Assembly (NCBI RefSeq): GCF_002954615.1
Contig: NZ_MSCJ01000003.1
Coordinates: 1,488,001-1,552,000, forward strand
DNA: 64,000 bases
Direction: 5' to 3'
Source: Photobacterium angustum
GTDB lineage: Bacteria; Pseudomonadota; Gammaproteobacteria; Enterobacterales; Vibrionaceae
Shown in pieces: positions 9,766 through 19,103 of this stretch. Below the pieces are notes generated by a model that did not search any database, was not told where the DNA came from, and saw only the letters and a list, made by a program, of their open reading frames with translations. Within the stretch, counting starts at the first letter, position 1; each line of letters begins with the position of its first letter. The translations under genes and the position numbers were made by a program.

Positions 9766-11007
9766 CTATTCTCCCTTATTCACGACTTTAGGATTTACCA
9801 CTTTTTTATCGGCAGCCATTAGCGGTGAAATATCAGGGGAATAGCTTTTACTCATCACCGTTGTGACTTCAGTACCATCAATTAAGCTATCAGGGCTTAT
9901 TAAGGAAACTAACTCTCCATCTTTTAGCCCCCCGATAATATAAGCGTTCTCTTTATCTGAACGGACAACATGCACCTTTCGAGTTGTGACTTTATTATCA
10001 GCATCAACCACAATGACCTGCTCAGATCGTACAACGTGTCGAGGTAACTTAATCACATCACTGACTTTCCGTCCTTGGATCTTTGTTGTTACGAATGTAC
10101 CAAATTGCAAAATTGGTAGTGAGAACGACGCTGAATTGTTGACGAGGGGTGAATGACGGTTATAAGGATCATTAACTTCTGCGACGAGATAAATCATTCG
10201 ATTGCCTTTGTCAATTACACCTTCATTACGCACTAACTGTGCCGCCCAATGAATAACTTTCACTTCGTTATATTGAGATTCTAAGGTGATCTTTGTTGTT
10301 TCAAGACCGGGTAAATCAAGATAAGCCATAGATTGCGGCGTGATAGGTAAGCGAATTTCAGCCGTTTGCGTACCATACAACTCACCAATTAACTTACCTT
10401 TCGTTACATAACTACCGATATTGATTTCTTTAGCTGTCACTAAACTATCGAAAGGGGCACGTATTTCTGTTTTAGTCAGATTGCGTTTAGCACGCTCTAC
10501 AGCAGCTTGAGCAAACTTTACATTAGCTTCTTCTTGTTTGCGTTGAGGCTCGCGTAAACCAAGAGACGTTTTTTTATTCGGAGAAACATCACGTAAAATC
10601 TTTTTAGCAACTTTTCCTCGCGCAATTTCTTCTTTTAATTTCGCTTGAGCTTGTGCCAGTGTCGCTTCAGCTTGAGCAAGATCAGCATGATAGTCGCTAT
10701 CATCTAAGCGTGCTAATAACTCTCCTTTCGTAACGAACTTGCCCACAGCAAAGTCAGGAGAAATATATTTAACCGAGCCCACTACTTCAGAGACAACTTC
10801 AGCTTTTTGCTTGGGTTCAACAATTCCATATGAACCTACGGTGAGTTGTACATCTTGTTTTTGTATTTTAATGACTTCTAAAACAGGAGCCTGCACAGTG
10901 ACTTTTTGCTGCTCTGGGCGTTTTTTGGTATTAATCAACAGCACTGATGCCACAATAAATATTGTAATAATAACCAAAGGTAGTAATCGTCTTACCATTA
11001 CATGCAT
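9766..11007 (-). CDS. RND efflux periplasmic adaptor (membrane fusion protein)
   Basis: A 413-residue HlyD/AcrA-type adaptor that links the RND pump to an outer-membrane channel. It has an N-terminal membrane anchor (about residues 8-27), a lipoyl half-motif (KAEVVSEVVGSVKYISPDFAVGK), and a coiled-coil hairpin rich in AQAQAKLKEE from about 110 to 180. The second lipoyl half (EIRAPFDSLVTAKEINIGSYV) and a beta-barrel region follow. AGGGA precedes the ATG. It is the first gene of the pair with the permease. Confidence 0.9.
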   Translation of the reverse strand: MHVMVRRLLPLVIITIFIVASVLLINTKKRPEQQKVTVQAPVLEVIKIQKQDVQLTVGSYGIVEPKQKAEVVSEVVGSVKYISPDFAVGKFVTKGELLARLDDSDYHADLAQAEATLAQAQAKLKEEIARGKVAKKILRDVSPNKKTSLGLREPQRKQEEANVKFAQAAVERAKRNLTKTEIRAPFDSLVTAKEINIGSYVTKGKLIGELYGTQTAEIRLPITPQSMAYLDLPGLETTKITLESQYNEVKVIHWAAQLVRNEGVIDKGNRMIYLVAEVNDPYNRHSPLVNNSASFSLPILQFGTFVTTKIQGRKVSDVIKLPRHVVRSEQVIVVDADNKVTTRKVHVVRSDKENAYIIGGLKDGELVSLISPDSLIDGTEVTTVMSKSYSPDISPLMAADKKVVNPKVVNKGE

Positions 11008-11272
11008 GCTTTTAATCCCTAATCAGCGCATTTCAATAATCAGATCTTGTTTCTAGTGTAGAGCATAGATGAATGGTCAAAAGTAGAAACATGCGATTAA
11101 TTTATACGTAATAGAGTGTGAATTTGTTCACTATGTCATTCTTATTTTTGATTATTTATACATTCCATCTGTTAATCATGTGATCTATTAGCAGTACCTT
11201 ATCTCGTACACACCACCTCACAATAAGCATCAACCCAAGTAATAAACGGTTAAACTTTGCTCATAACTCCCC

Positions 11273-11300
11273 CTTGAAAATCACTTTCACGCCCTTATTT
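11273..11300 (+). promoter_or_regulatory. Candidate heat-shock sigma-32 promoter
   Basis: CTTGAAA, 12 bp, then CCCTTATTT resembles the sigma-32 consensus (CTTGAAA and CCCCATnT). It lies about 365 bp ahead of ibpA, which is far, so it may act together with or instead of the nearer promoter. Sequence match only. Confidence 0.4.
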
Positions 11301-11462
11301 CTTATTTAGAGAGACTATTTAGTTACACCGATTTACGTTTATTAAACGTGTAAATCGTACATATTTAGATGAAAGTTCAACTTTTTTAGTTATGGTTAAC
11401 ATGTAAAATCAATCAGTTACAAACCAGACAATAAAAAGATTAGAAAAACTTATTAAAATGTA

Positions 11463-11491
11463 TTGACCGAACAACCACGGAAGCATATATT
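11463..11491 (+). promoter_or_regulatory. Candidate sigma-70 promoter for ibpA
   Basis: TTGACC, a 17-bp spacer and TATATT form a near-consensus housekeeping promoter. Transcription would begin at about 11498, giving a leader of about 169 nt that contains exactly the four hairpins of the thermometer described next. Confidence 0.55.
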
Positions 11492-11524
11492 AATTACACG
11501 AACTGCCAAATGGAGTTCAAAATG

Positions 11525-11662
11525 CTAATAAGATTCGCCTGATTAGGGAATGCCTTATTAGTTCTGTTTTATCGGATCACTTAATCGATCCGCTTAGTGT
11601 AAAACGACAGCTTTATATAACCTCTGTCAACACTAAGACTATTGCTTATTATTGAGGATAGT
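11525..11662 (+). promoter_or_regulatory. ROSE-type RNA thermometer in the ibpA leader
   Basis: Four consecutive hairpins can be paired by eye. I: CTAATAAG (11525-11532) with CTTATTAG (11554-11561). II: CGGATC (11573-11578) with GATCCG (11587-11592). III: CTTAGTGT (11593-11600) with ACACTAAG (11630-11637), enclosing GACAG/CTGTC. IV: ACTATTGCT (11638-11646) with AGGATAGT (11655-11662). Hairpin IV buries the ibpA ribosome binding site AGGA and leaves one G unpaired within UUGCU. This U(U/C)GCU-against-AGGA pairing with a bulged G is the hallmark of ROSE elements, which melt at heat-shock temperature and release translation of small heat-shock proteins. Confidence 0.8.
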
Positions 11663-11666
11663 TACT

Positions 11667-12107
11667 ATGCGTAATGTAGATTTCACTCCCCTATACCGCC
11701 ACGCTATTGGTTTTGATCGCTTATTCAACCTTGTTGAAGCAAGCAGCAACAAAGCACAGGCAACCGGATACCCTCCGTACAATATCGAGCAAACTGACGA
11801 GAATAATTACCGCATTACAATGGCGGTAGCTGGTTTCTCTGAAGATCGCTTAGATCTTACTCAAAATGAAAATATGCTTGTTGTAACAGGAACTAAGGCT
11901 CCTGAAGAAAACAAGAACTTTATCTATCAAGGTATTGCTGAGCGTAACTTTGAACGTAAATTCCAACTTGCAGATTACGTAAAAGTTGTTGGTGCAAATT
12001 TAGAGAATGGTTTACTTCATATCGATTTAGAGCGTGAAGTACCTGAAGCAATGCAACCACGCAAAATTGCTATTGGTAAAGCAGCAACACTGCCAACTGA
12101 AGAGTAA
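11667..12107 (+). CDS. ibpA: Small heat-shock protein IbpA (Hsp20)
   Basis: A 146-residue Hsp20/alpha-crystallin chaperone that binds unfolding proteins in the cytoplasm and passes them to DnaK and ClpB. The N-terminus [21 protein letters not shown] matches IbpA closely. The alpha-crystallin domain runs from about residue 35 to 130 ([11 protein letters not shown] ... [14 protein letters not shown]). The start five codons inside the longest frame was chosen because GAGGA is correctly spaced and is the site sequestered by the thermometer. It is followed by dnaK and dnaJ on the same strand, so this looks like a heat-shock island. Confidence 0.93.
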   Translation: MRNVDFTPLYRHAIGFDRLFNLVEASSNKAQATGYPPYNIEQTDENNYRITMAVAGFSEDRLDLTQNENMLVVTGTKAPEENKNFIYQGIAERNFERKFQLADYVKVVGANLENGLLHIDLEREVPEAMQPRKIAIGKAATLPTEE

Positions 12108-12148
12108 TTTCAACGCTACTAATTAGCCTTAAGTAGATAACATATTTA

Positions 12149-12193
12149 GAGCTATCACCTTATTTCGACCTAAATTCGACTGGTTGATAGCTC
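12149..12193 (+). repeat. Inverted repeat between ibpA and dnaK
   Basis: GAGCTATCA (12149-12157) pairs perfectly with TGATAGCTC (12185-12193), with a 27-nt loop. There is no T tract, so it is not a standard terminator. A second dyad, TTGAAG-6 nt-CTTCAA at 12247-12264, overlaps a possible sigma-32 -35 element (CTTGAAG) ahead of dnaK; the matching -10 is weak. Confidence 0.4.
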
Positions 12194-12350
12194 ACTATAT
12201 TCATCCCCTATTGGGAAAACATATTTAAATTGCATTGATATTTGGCTTGAAGTAAGCGCTTCAACTAACATCACTCTTATCGTTAATAAAATATCGAACA
12301 TGGTTCAGATAAGAATAACTAATCAATGCGATACATTGAGGAAAAGATTT

Positions 12351-14240
12351 ATGAGTAAAATTATCGGTATTGACTTAGGTACAACTAACTCTTGTGTTTC
12401 TGTATTAGACGGTGACATGCCACGTGTTATTGAAAATGCGGAAGGCGAACGTACTACAGCTTCTGTGATCGCATATACAGATGGTGAAACCTTAGTCGGT
12501 CAACCAGCAAAACGCCAGGCGGTAACCAACCCTGAAAATACGTTATTTGCAATTAAACGTTTAATTGGTCGTCGTTTTGAAGACGAAGAAATTCAACGTG
12601 ATCTTTCTGTGATGCCATACAAAATTATCAAAGCTGACAACGGCGATGCATGGGTAGAAGCAAAAGGTCAAAAAATGGCGGCACCTCAGGTTTCTGCTGA
12701 AGTTCTGAAAAAAATGAAGAAAACAGCAGAAGAATACTTAGGTGAAAAAGTAACAGCAGCTGTAATTACAGTACCAGCTTACTTTAATGATGCACAGCGT
12801 CAGGCAACCAAAGATGCTGGTCGTATTGCAGGGCTTGAAGTTAAACGTATTATCAATGAACCAACGGCAGCAGCTCTAGCTTATGGTTTAGATAAAAAAG
12901 GTGGCGATCGCACAATCGCAGTGTACGACTTAGGTGGTGGTACCTTTGATATTTCTATTATCGAAATTGATAACGTTGATGGCGAACAAACATTTGAAGT
13001 ATTAGCAACCAATGGTGATACACACCTTGGTGGTGAAGATTTCGATACTCGTATGATCAACTACCTTGTTGATGAATTTAAGAAAGATCAAGGTATTGAT
13101 TTACGCAATGATCCACTTGCAATGCAACGTGTAAAAGAAGCGGCTGAAAAAGCGAAAATTGAGCTTTCTTCTGCACAGCAAACTGATGTGAATCTACCTT
13201 ATGTGACAGCGGATGCAACAGGTCCTAAGCACATGAATGTTAAGATCACGCGTGCAAAATTGGAATCACTAGTTGATGAGCTAGTACAAGGTACATTGAC
13301 CCCTGTAAAATCAGCACTTAAAGACGCTAACTTGAATGTAAGTGATATCACTGACGTTATTTTAGTAGGTGGTCAAACACGTATGCCACTGGTACAAAAA
13401 ACAGTTGCAGACTTCTTTGGTAAAGAACCACGTAAAGATGTTAACCCTGATGAAGCAGTTGCTATGGGTGCTGCGATTCAAGGTGGCGTATTAGCGGGTG
13501 ATGTAAAAGATGTTCTTTTACTTGATGTTACTCCTCTCTCTTTTGGTATTGAAACCATGGGTGGTGTGATGACAAGTTTAATTAACAAGAACACCACAAT
13601 CCCAACGAAAGCTGAGCAAGTGTTCTCAACCGCTGAAGATAACCAAAGTGCAGTAACGATCCATGTTCTTCAAGGTGAACGTAAACAAGCGATGCATAAC
13701 AAATCGCTTGGTCAGTTTAATCTTGAAGGTATTCAAGCTGCGCCTCGTGGCATGCCACAAATTGAGGTTACTTTTGATTTAGATGCTGACGGTATTTTGA
13801 ATGTATCAGCAACCGATAAGGCGACAGGTAAAGCGCAAAAGATCACGATTCAAGCATCAGGTGGTTTAACTGAGGCTGAGATTGAAAAAATGGTTCAAGA
13901 AGCTGAAGCAAATAAAGAAGCTGACATGCAATTTGAACAACTGGTCACAGCGCGTAACCAAGCAGATCAATTGATCCACAGCACACGCAAACAGTTAACT
14001 GAAGCTGGCGATAATATACCAGCAGAAGATAAAGCAAGCGTTGAAGCAGCTATCTCTGCACTTGAGAGTGTGAAATCTGGCGATGATAAAGACGCCATTG
14101 AAAAACACACTCAAGCATTGATGACTGCAGCACAAAAGCTGATGGAGCAGGCTCAAGCGAACAACCAGCATCAAGCAGAAACGCAAAATGAAGCAAAAAG
14201 CGACGATGTTGTGGACGCAGAGTTTGAAGAAGTGAAGTAA
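12351..14240 (+). CDS. dnaK: Molecular chaperone DnaK (Hsp70), likely a second copy
   Basis: ATP-driven Hsp70 chaperone, 629 residues against 638 for E. coli DnaK. The nucleotide-binding domain has [12 protein letters not shown] at the start and [13 protein letters not shown] at about 200. The substrate-binding domain and helical lid follow, ending [13 protein letters not shown]. The ATG with TGAGGA in front was chosen; a longer frame adds 17 residues not found in the family. Unusually there is no grpE nearby and the partner DnaJ is a zinc-less form. ibpA lies just upstream. This suggests an accessory dnaK rather than the main chromosomal copy, which is inference. Confidence 0.93.
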   Translation: MSKIIGIDLGTTNSCVSVLDGDMPRVIENAEGERTTASVIAYTDGETLVGQPAKRQAVTNPENTLFAIKRLIGRRFEDEEIQRDLSVMPYKIIKADNGDAWVEAKGQKMAAPQVSAEVLKKMKKTAEEYLGEKVTAAVITVPAYFNDAQRQATKDAGRIAGLEVKRIINEPTAAALAYGLDKKGGDRTIAVYDLGGGTFDISIIEIDNVDGEQTFEVLATNGDTHLGGEDFDTRMINYLVDEFKKDQGIDLRNDPLAMQRVKEAAEKAKIELSSAQQTDVNLPYVTADATGPKHMNVKITRAKLESLVDELVQGTLTPVKSALKDANLNVSDITDVILVGGQTRMPLVQKTVADFFGKEPRKDVNPDEAVAMGAAIQGGVLAGDVKDVLLLDVTPLSFGIETMGGVMTSLINKNTTIPTKAEQVFSTAEDNQSAVTIHVLQGERKQAMHNKSLGQFNLEGIQAAPRGMPQIEVTFDLDADGILNVSATDKATGKAQKITIQASGGLTEAEIEKMVQEAEANKEADMQFEQLVTARNQADQLIHSTRKQLTEAGDNIPAEDKASVEAAISALESVKSGDDKDAIEKHTQALMTAAQKLMEQAQANNQHQAETQNEAKSDDVVDAEFEEVK

Positions 14241-14294
14241 TTACTCCCGATAGTTTGCTATCAGTGGTAGCATTCAATCGCAATGAATAGAGAC

Positions 14295-14325
14295 GGGCGA
14301 AGAGATCAACATCTCTCGCCCTTTT
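14295..14325 (+). terminator. Terminator after dnaK
   Basis: GGGCG(A)AGAGAT pairs with ATCTCTCGCCC with one bulged A, followed by TTTT. It separates dnaK from dnaJ, so dnaJ probably has its own promoter. Confidence 0.75.
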
Positions 14326-14476
14326 CTACAATAACAACATGCAAAATGTAAATCTAATTTGGCTAACTATCTGTGCCTTTAATCGTTCATTACGCTTAAA
14401 TCAATTATCGTTTTTGGGTATGATTAGCGGAGAATGTTCCAGATAGTTATCTCAGTTGAGATAAGAGGTGTTACCA

Positions 14477-15391
14477 ATGTCAAAACGTGATTTTTATGAA
14501 GTTCTTGGTGTCGCCAAAACTGCATCAGAAAAAGAAATTAAAAAAGCGTACAAAAAACTCGCAATGAAGTTTCACCCAGACAAAAATCCGGATGATCCAA
14601 CGGCTGCTGACAAATTTAAAGAAGTAAAAGCAGCTTACGAAATTTTAACCGACAAAGAAAAACGTACAGCTTACGATCAATTTGGTCATGCTGCGTTTGA
14701 TAACCCAGGTATGGGCGGTGGACATCATGGTAGCGGTCATCACGGCGGTTTCCAAGGTGGCGGTTACGGTGATTTTGAAGATATTTTTGGTGGCGCATTT
14801 GGTGACATGTTCTCAAATGCTCGTGGTGGTCGTGGAGGCTTTGGTAGCCGTCATTCCACTCGTCCACAAAAAGGCGAAGATCTTCAATACACAATGGAAA
14901 TTGATTTAGAAGATGCGATTAATGGTGCATCTCGTGTTATTGATTTACCCGTATTTGAAGGCACGAGCCAAGTAAATAAAAAGCTCAATATCAAGATCCC
15001 TGCAGGTATTGAAGATGGCGGTCGAATTCGTTTAAGTGGCAAAGGTCACCCGGGTATCAACGGTGGTCCACAAGGTGATGTGTTTATTCAAATGAATATT
15101 CGCCCTCACCCACGTTACACGCGCGAAGGTAATAATTTACATTGTAAAGCAACTACCGACTTTGTGACTGCTGCATTAGGTGGCAAGATTGAAGTAAATA
15201 CCTTAAATGGTGCGATTAGCCTTAAGATCCCTGAAGGGACACAAAACGGTCGTAAATTCCGCCTCAAAGGCAAAGGAGTCACAGATCGTAAAGGCAATAC
15301 TGGCGATTTAATTGTTCAATTAACAATTGAAACACCACAGAACCTAAGTGAGCGTCAAAAAGAGCTACTTGCCGAATTTGCTGCTGCATAA
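14477..15391 (+). CDS. DnaJ-like co-chaperone without zinc fingers (class B, CbpA-like)
   Basis: A 304-residue Hsp40 that stimulates DnaK ATPase and delivers substrates. The J domain (1-70) has the HPD motif at residues 33-35. It is followed by a long Gly/His/Phe-rich linker (about 77-130, GGGHHGSGHHGGF) and then directly by the two beta C-terminal domains (KLNIKIPAGIEDGGRIRLSGKG, KGKGVTDRKGNTGDL). The four CxxCxGxG zinc motifs of DnaJ are absent: the mature protein has a single cysteine. This is the CbpA architecture, yet it is next to dnaK. A 7-bp hairpin TTATCTC/GAGATAA (14447-14464) abuts the AGAGGTG ribosome site. The start four codons inside the longest frame fits that site. Confidence 0.88.
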   Translation: MSKRDFYEVLGVAKTASEKEIKKAYKKLAMKFHPDKNPDDPTAADKFKEVKAAYEILTDKEKRTAYDQFGHAAFDNPGMGGGHHGSGHHGGFQGGGYGDFEDIFGGAFGDMFSNARGGRGGFGSRHSTRPQKGEDLQYTMEIDLEDAINGASRVIDLPVFEGTSQVNKKLNIKIPAGIEDGGRIRLSGKGHPGINGGPQGDVFIQMNIRPHPRYTREGNNLHCKATTDFVTAALGGKIEVNTLNGAISLKIPEGTQNGRKFRLKGKGVTDRKGNTGDLIVQLTIETPQNLSERQKELLAEFAAA

Positions 15392-15422
15392 ATATCATTA
15401 CCGTTCAGGTTTCCATAATGGT

Positions 15423-15690
15423 TCTGCTGGTAGGATAGAAGCAGACAAGATACGAGGGCTATAACCAATACGGGTAACGAATGACCTGCTGAGAAAGCAG
15501 GACTTAAACACCATAATTTGGTTATAGCTATCAACAGTATTCAGGTCACTAGAGCGCGTAATGCTCAGGACATCATTATGGATAATGCGGTCCGTGACCA
15601 AAGTCATCGTAAAGCTGATTAAGAACGGAAAAGCACTCACCATTGCCGTGGTAGTGATGGATTGACCCAGCGGGCAATAATGACCCGCTG
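15423..15690. other. Densely structured intergenic segment, candidate RNA
   Basis: No convincing gene. The segment can be folded into a series of perfect stems. TCTGCT/AGCAGA (15423-15445) has AGGAT in the loop. An 11-bp repeat GCTATAACCAA/TTGGTTATAGC (15458-15468, 15518-15528) encloses CCTGCT/AGCAGG (15485-15501). GGTCAC/GTGACC (15544-15549, 15594-15599) closes a three-way junction with GAGC/GCTC and GGAC..CATTA/TAATG..GTCC. CAC..ACCA/TGGT..GTG lies at 15634-15656. CAGCGGG/CCCGCTG is at 15668-15690. Such density suggests a non-coding RNA or a decayed mobile element. It matches no RNA class I know. An 81-codon frame on the minus strand has no ribosome site and is not believed. Confidence 0.35.
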
Positions 15691-15760
15691 AAGTCAGTAT
15701 CTTATCTAATCGCTTTTTTATATCGCGCTTTTAGTGAATAACTGTAAATTTAAAACCCTT

Positions 15761-17140
15761 ATGACAACTATAAAACAGCTTTCCTTAGCAGTAGCAATCG
15801 CTGCATTATTTTCCTCCAGTACAGTATTTGCCACGCCTAGCAATGATGCGGCGAACACCATGCCTAATAGTGATTACTATGCGGCAACACAATACAAAGA
15901 AGCAAAAGCTCCACTCAATAACTTTGGTGCTATCGACGTAAAAGTTAGTATCCCAGAAAATGTGCAAGTGCCCCCTGCACCAGTAGAAGCCGGTGGTGCA
16001 AATGGTATCCCTGAAACTATGGTGCAGAAGTGGACTCAGGCAGGAGTATTCCCACCGAGTCTTAATGCACGGGCTTTCATTTTAATTGATGCCAACACTG
16101 GACAGATTATTGCTTCCAACAATGCCAACATGCGCATGGCTCCAGCCAGTACCACAAAATTAATGCTAATGTACATTGTTGAGCAAAAACTGGCCGACGG
16201 TGTAATCTCACTAGACTCGAAAGTACTCGTGCCAGAAGTCGCGTGGCGCACTGGTGGTTCAAGAATGTTCTTGAAGCCAGGCTCTTATGTTTCAGTGAAA
16301 GATCTTATTCAAGGTGTCATTGTTGAATCGGGGAACGATGCCGCTGTAACACTGGCAAATTACGTAGCGGGTTCGCAATCTTCATTCGTTTCGATGATGA
16401 ACGCGACTGCAGTCAAGTTAGGTATGCACAATACCCACTTCACCACTGTTATGGGTCTGCCAGCACCAGCACATTTCTCTACCGCTTATGATCTTGGTCT
16501 TCTCGGAGAGCACATCATGAACGACTACCCTCAATACTTTCATTTTTTCAGTCAAAAGTATTTTGAATACAATCATATCCGCCAACCAAATTTCAATCGC
16601 TTATTGTTTACTTATCAATATGCGACGGGTATGAAAACAGGCAGTACAGAAGCCGCAGGGTACTCATTGGTAAGCTCTGCTAAGATGCCAGATAACCCAA
16701 TGAACTTGGTTGCGGTAGTTCTAGGCACGCAATCACTGAATGATGTCGCAGCTCAAAGTAAAGGACTATTCAATTATGGCTTCCGTTTCTTCAAGCAAGA
16801 CACCTTATATAAAGCAGACAGCAAACTTTCTGAACAACACGTTTGGGGAGGACAGCAAGATAATGTCTCTTTAGGTCTTGAGAAGCCACTAACCTTAGTT
16901 CTTCCTTCAAGTATTGATGAGAAAGATCTGCTAACTAATCTCCAATTTGACCATGATATCAAAGCACCGGTTGATAAGGGTGAAAAATTAGGCGAAATGA
17001 CGGTAACTTATAATGGCAAAGTCATTAAAACCGAGCCACTTGTCGCGCTAAATAGCGTTCAGCAAGGTGGTTGGCTCACCCGAATTTGGGCAAGTATCTC
17101 AATGTATTTTCATAACTTGCTAGCGTCTCACGGTCTGTAG
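15761..17140 (+). CDS. dacA: D-alanyl-D-alanine carboxypeptidase, PBP5/6 family
   Basis: Periplasmic, membrane-attached penicillin-binding protein that trims the terminal D-Ala of peptidoglycan pentapeptides. All active-site motifs are present: SxxK as STTK at 130-133, SGN at 190-192 and KTG at 292-294. A signal peptide ends around FA (residue 24). The C-terminus carries the PBP5 beta domain (about 360-435) and an amphipathic tail for membrane anchoring. At 459 residues it is longer than usual (about 390); the excess is an N-terminal spacer before the catalytic domain at about residue 85. A GTG nine codons upstream is an alternative start; neither has a clear ribosome site. Confidence 0.9.
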   Translation: MTTIKQLSLAVAIAALFSSSTVFATPSNDAANTMPNSDYYAATQYKEAKAPLNNFGAIDVKVSIPENVQVPPAPVEAGGANGIPETMVQKWTQAGVFPPSLNARAFILIDANTGQIIASNNANMRMAPASTTKLMLMYIVEQKLADGVISLDSKVLVPEVAWRTGGSRMFLKPGSYVSVKDLIQGVIVESGNDAAVTLANYVAGSQSSFVSMMNATAVKLGMHNTHFTTVMGLPAPAHFSTAYDLGLLGEHIMNDYPQYFHFFSQKYFEYNHIRQPNFNRLLFTYQYATGMKTGSTEAAGYSLVSSAKMPDNPMNLVAVVLGTQSLNDVAAQSKGLFNYGFRFFKQDTLYKADSKLSEQHVWGGQQDNVSLGLEKPLTLVLPSSIDEKDLLTNLQFDHDIKAPVDKGEKLGEMTVTYNGKVIKTEPLVALNSVQQGGWLTRIWASISMYFHNLLASHGL

Positions 17141-17333
17141 ACTCAGAAAATTAGGCTGCGCTTTTGGGTTATACAACAAGCGCCAGGTGGTAAATAAAAA
17201 CAACGTTGTGATAATTGTCTTTTTATTTGCCCCTGACGGATAGTAAACTCCAGTCGCAATAGCCATCATACTAATAAAGCCAATATTTTAGTCGATGAGA
17301 ATAAGGTATTGGCTTTTTGTTTGGATAATCATT

Positions 17334-17774
17334 ATGTCTACTTTTAAATCAAAATCCCCCTTAACAATGCTCACGAGTATTGTACTACTTAGCTTATCAA
17401 CAACAGTTTTTGCTAGCATCTCTGACATCAACCGTGCAGTTGAAAATAGCCGTCATTTAGAACCTGGTGAAACTTTTGTACTCGACCAGCCTTGTAAGTT
17501 ATTTAATAACTACGAGCATAAAATCTATCACTGTACAGCCATGATTGGTCCATTATCACTGATTAAAGACCAAGAATTAGATGCCATTAAAAGTGATGAC
17601 GAGCTACTTTATCGTGATGTTGCTTTTGTGAGAAAAGAAGATGGACAACCCGTTTTCCGTCTACTTGCAAGAGAAGCTAAGACGCCAGAACAAACACCGC
17701 AAATATCATCAAATGAGCCATCAAAACAATCAGCAAAAAAACAATTATCTCATGTTGGTTTTCTTGCTAAGTAA
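17334..17774 (+). CDS. Secreted protein of unknown function
   Basis: A 146-residue protein with a signal peptide (about 1-27, ending TTVFA). Two cysteines in the mature part (DQPCKLFNN and YHCTAMI), 17 residues apart, could form a disulfide in the periplasm. The C-terminal 40 residues are polar and probably unstructured. The ATG with GGATAA in front was chosen over an upstream one that would spoil the signal peptide. No family recognised. Confidence 0.6.
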   Translation: MSTFKSKSPLTMLTSIVLLSLSTTVFASISDINRAVENSRHLEPGETFVLDQPCKLFNNYEHKIYHCTAMIGPLSLIKDQELDAIKSDDELLYRDVAFVRKEDGQPVFRLLAREAKTPEQTPQISSNEPSKQSAKKQLSHVGFLAK

Positions 17775-17995
17775 CGAAATAACAAAACAGCAGTCACAAT
17801 AAACTACCGTTTTATTAGGTTCTCTTTTTTATGTGATTATGCGTTAAAAGCAACTCATTATTTTAAATTGCAGTTGGATATTTTTTCTAACTGCTTATTT
17901 TTAATACGCCTCTAGAAATTAATTATGTGTTTCCCTTTCTACAATTTAAAATGCTCATCCATTATTATGTTCTATAAGAGCTTGATATATACAAC

Positions 17996-18985
17996 ATGAT
18001 TGAAGCAAAAATTGAAAACTGGGGACTCAAACGTGTTGAGCGTTATTTACCAATAACTCAGGGTCTCTTCAAAACTATAAATGATAAAAAACTATGTCAG
18101 TTATGTGTTGTGCTTTCTTTTTTTATTGGATTCATCACAACCTTTTTTATCGTTTCTTTCGAAATCTATTTAGAGTTACTCGGAGAAAACTGGTTAGCCT
18201 TAGATAACCTAATAAGACTCGTTGTCATTAACATTGTCTTTATCAGCTTGGAATTATTTTTACTATTTGAAATTGGGTTTATTACCACCGCAATTCTCAT
18301 CAACCGCGCGTCAGCTAAATACCAGTTTTGTGACAGAATGAAAGCATCCTTAGTGCGTGCCGTTATGGAGCTTTCAGAGCCCGTTGATAATATTCATGGA
18401 ATAAAACCTTATAAACAGTTTAGTAAATTCCGCTATATCAAAGTTGCCTTGTATACCGGTAAAGACATACTCAGCAATTTTATTATTAAGGCACTACTAC
18501 AAAAATCGCTATCACGTAGTAGCGTACGTGTTTATATTCCGTTGGTTTCTACCTTAATCACTGGCTTTTGGGACGCATGGGTACAACAAAAAGCCCTTAG
18601 CGAAGTACGATTACGTATTTCAGCGCGCGTGTATGTACTTAACCAGTTGGCTGAACTTGAAGCTAAAGAGATGAGCCAAGCTTACATTATTGCTCTACTC
18701 CGTTTAATTGCTGTAAGACAGAGCTATAAACAAGAGTGTGATATCAATTTAGAATTCTTCTATGATCAACTTCATAAAAAGAAACAATGCGTAATAACAG
18801 AGCTTGAGTCTGTTGATTTGTTACTAGCAAGTGTTGATGCGCTAACGGTTAATGAAAAAGCAGAACTCACCGTTATGACCGAGTATTTGTTCTATTTCAG
18901 ACGTTCACCGAATCGTATCGAAAAACAGTTGTTGTGCAAGCTTGGGGTACTTAAAGCAACCAAGCGCAATCCTCTGCTTTGCTAA
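17996..18985 (+). CDS. Membrane protein of unknown function
   Basis: A 329-residue protein with two strong hydrophobic segments (about 36-58 and 74-98) and a weaker one near 183-195. The rest is charged and helical. The segment LQKSLSRSSVRVYIPLVSTLITGFWDAWV looks conserved in style, but I cannot place it in a family with confidence. The C-terminal half is probably cytoplasmic. It stands alone, facing tatD across a shared terminator. Confidence 0.6.
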   Translation: MIEAKIENWGLKRVERYLPITQGLFKTINDKKLCQLCVVLSFFIGFITTFFIVSFEIYLELLGENWLALDNLIRLVVINIVFISLELFLLFEIGFITTAILINRASAKYQFCDRMKASLVRAVMELSEPVDNIHGIKPYKQFSKFRYIKVALYTGKDILSNFIIKALLQKSLSRSSVRVYIPLVSTLITGFWDAWVQQKALSEVRLRISARVYVLNQLAELEAKEMSQAYIIALLRLIAVRQSYKQECDINLEFFYDQLHKKKQCVITELESVDLLLASVDALTVNEKAELTVMTEYLFYFRRSPNRIEKQLLCKLGVLKATKRNPLLC

Positions 18986-18997
18986 ACACACCACAAT

Positions 18998-19047
18998 AAA
19001 AGCCGTCTTTAATGTATTCCACAAATTAATATATTCGAGGCGGCTTT
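18998..19047. terminator. Bidirectional terminator between convergent genes
   Basis: AAAGCCG (18998-19004) pairs with CGGCTTT (19041-19047) over a long AT-rich loop. It lies between the stops of the membrane protein and tatD, which converge here. Confidence 0.45.
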
Positions 19048-19103
19048 GGTTTTCATATGTCAGCTTGATAGTCGCACGCGAAAACAACCACAAACCATCA
19101 AAT

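Noticed and set aside
14447..14464. Hairpin before dnaJ as a second RNA thermometer
   Set aside because: The stem ends at the first base of the ribosome site and does not pair with AGGTG, so it does not clearly block it.
15398..15643. 81-codon frame on the minus strand after dnaJ
   Set aside because: No ribosome site, odd composition, and it lies over a region whose sequence is better explained by paired stems. Kept only as part of the structured segment.
15400..15700. Structured segment as a CsrB-type RNA
   Set aside because: Only about half a dozen GGA motifs are seen, and several are in stems. CsrB RNAs carry many more in loops.
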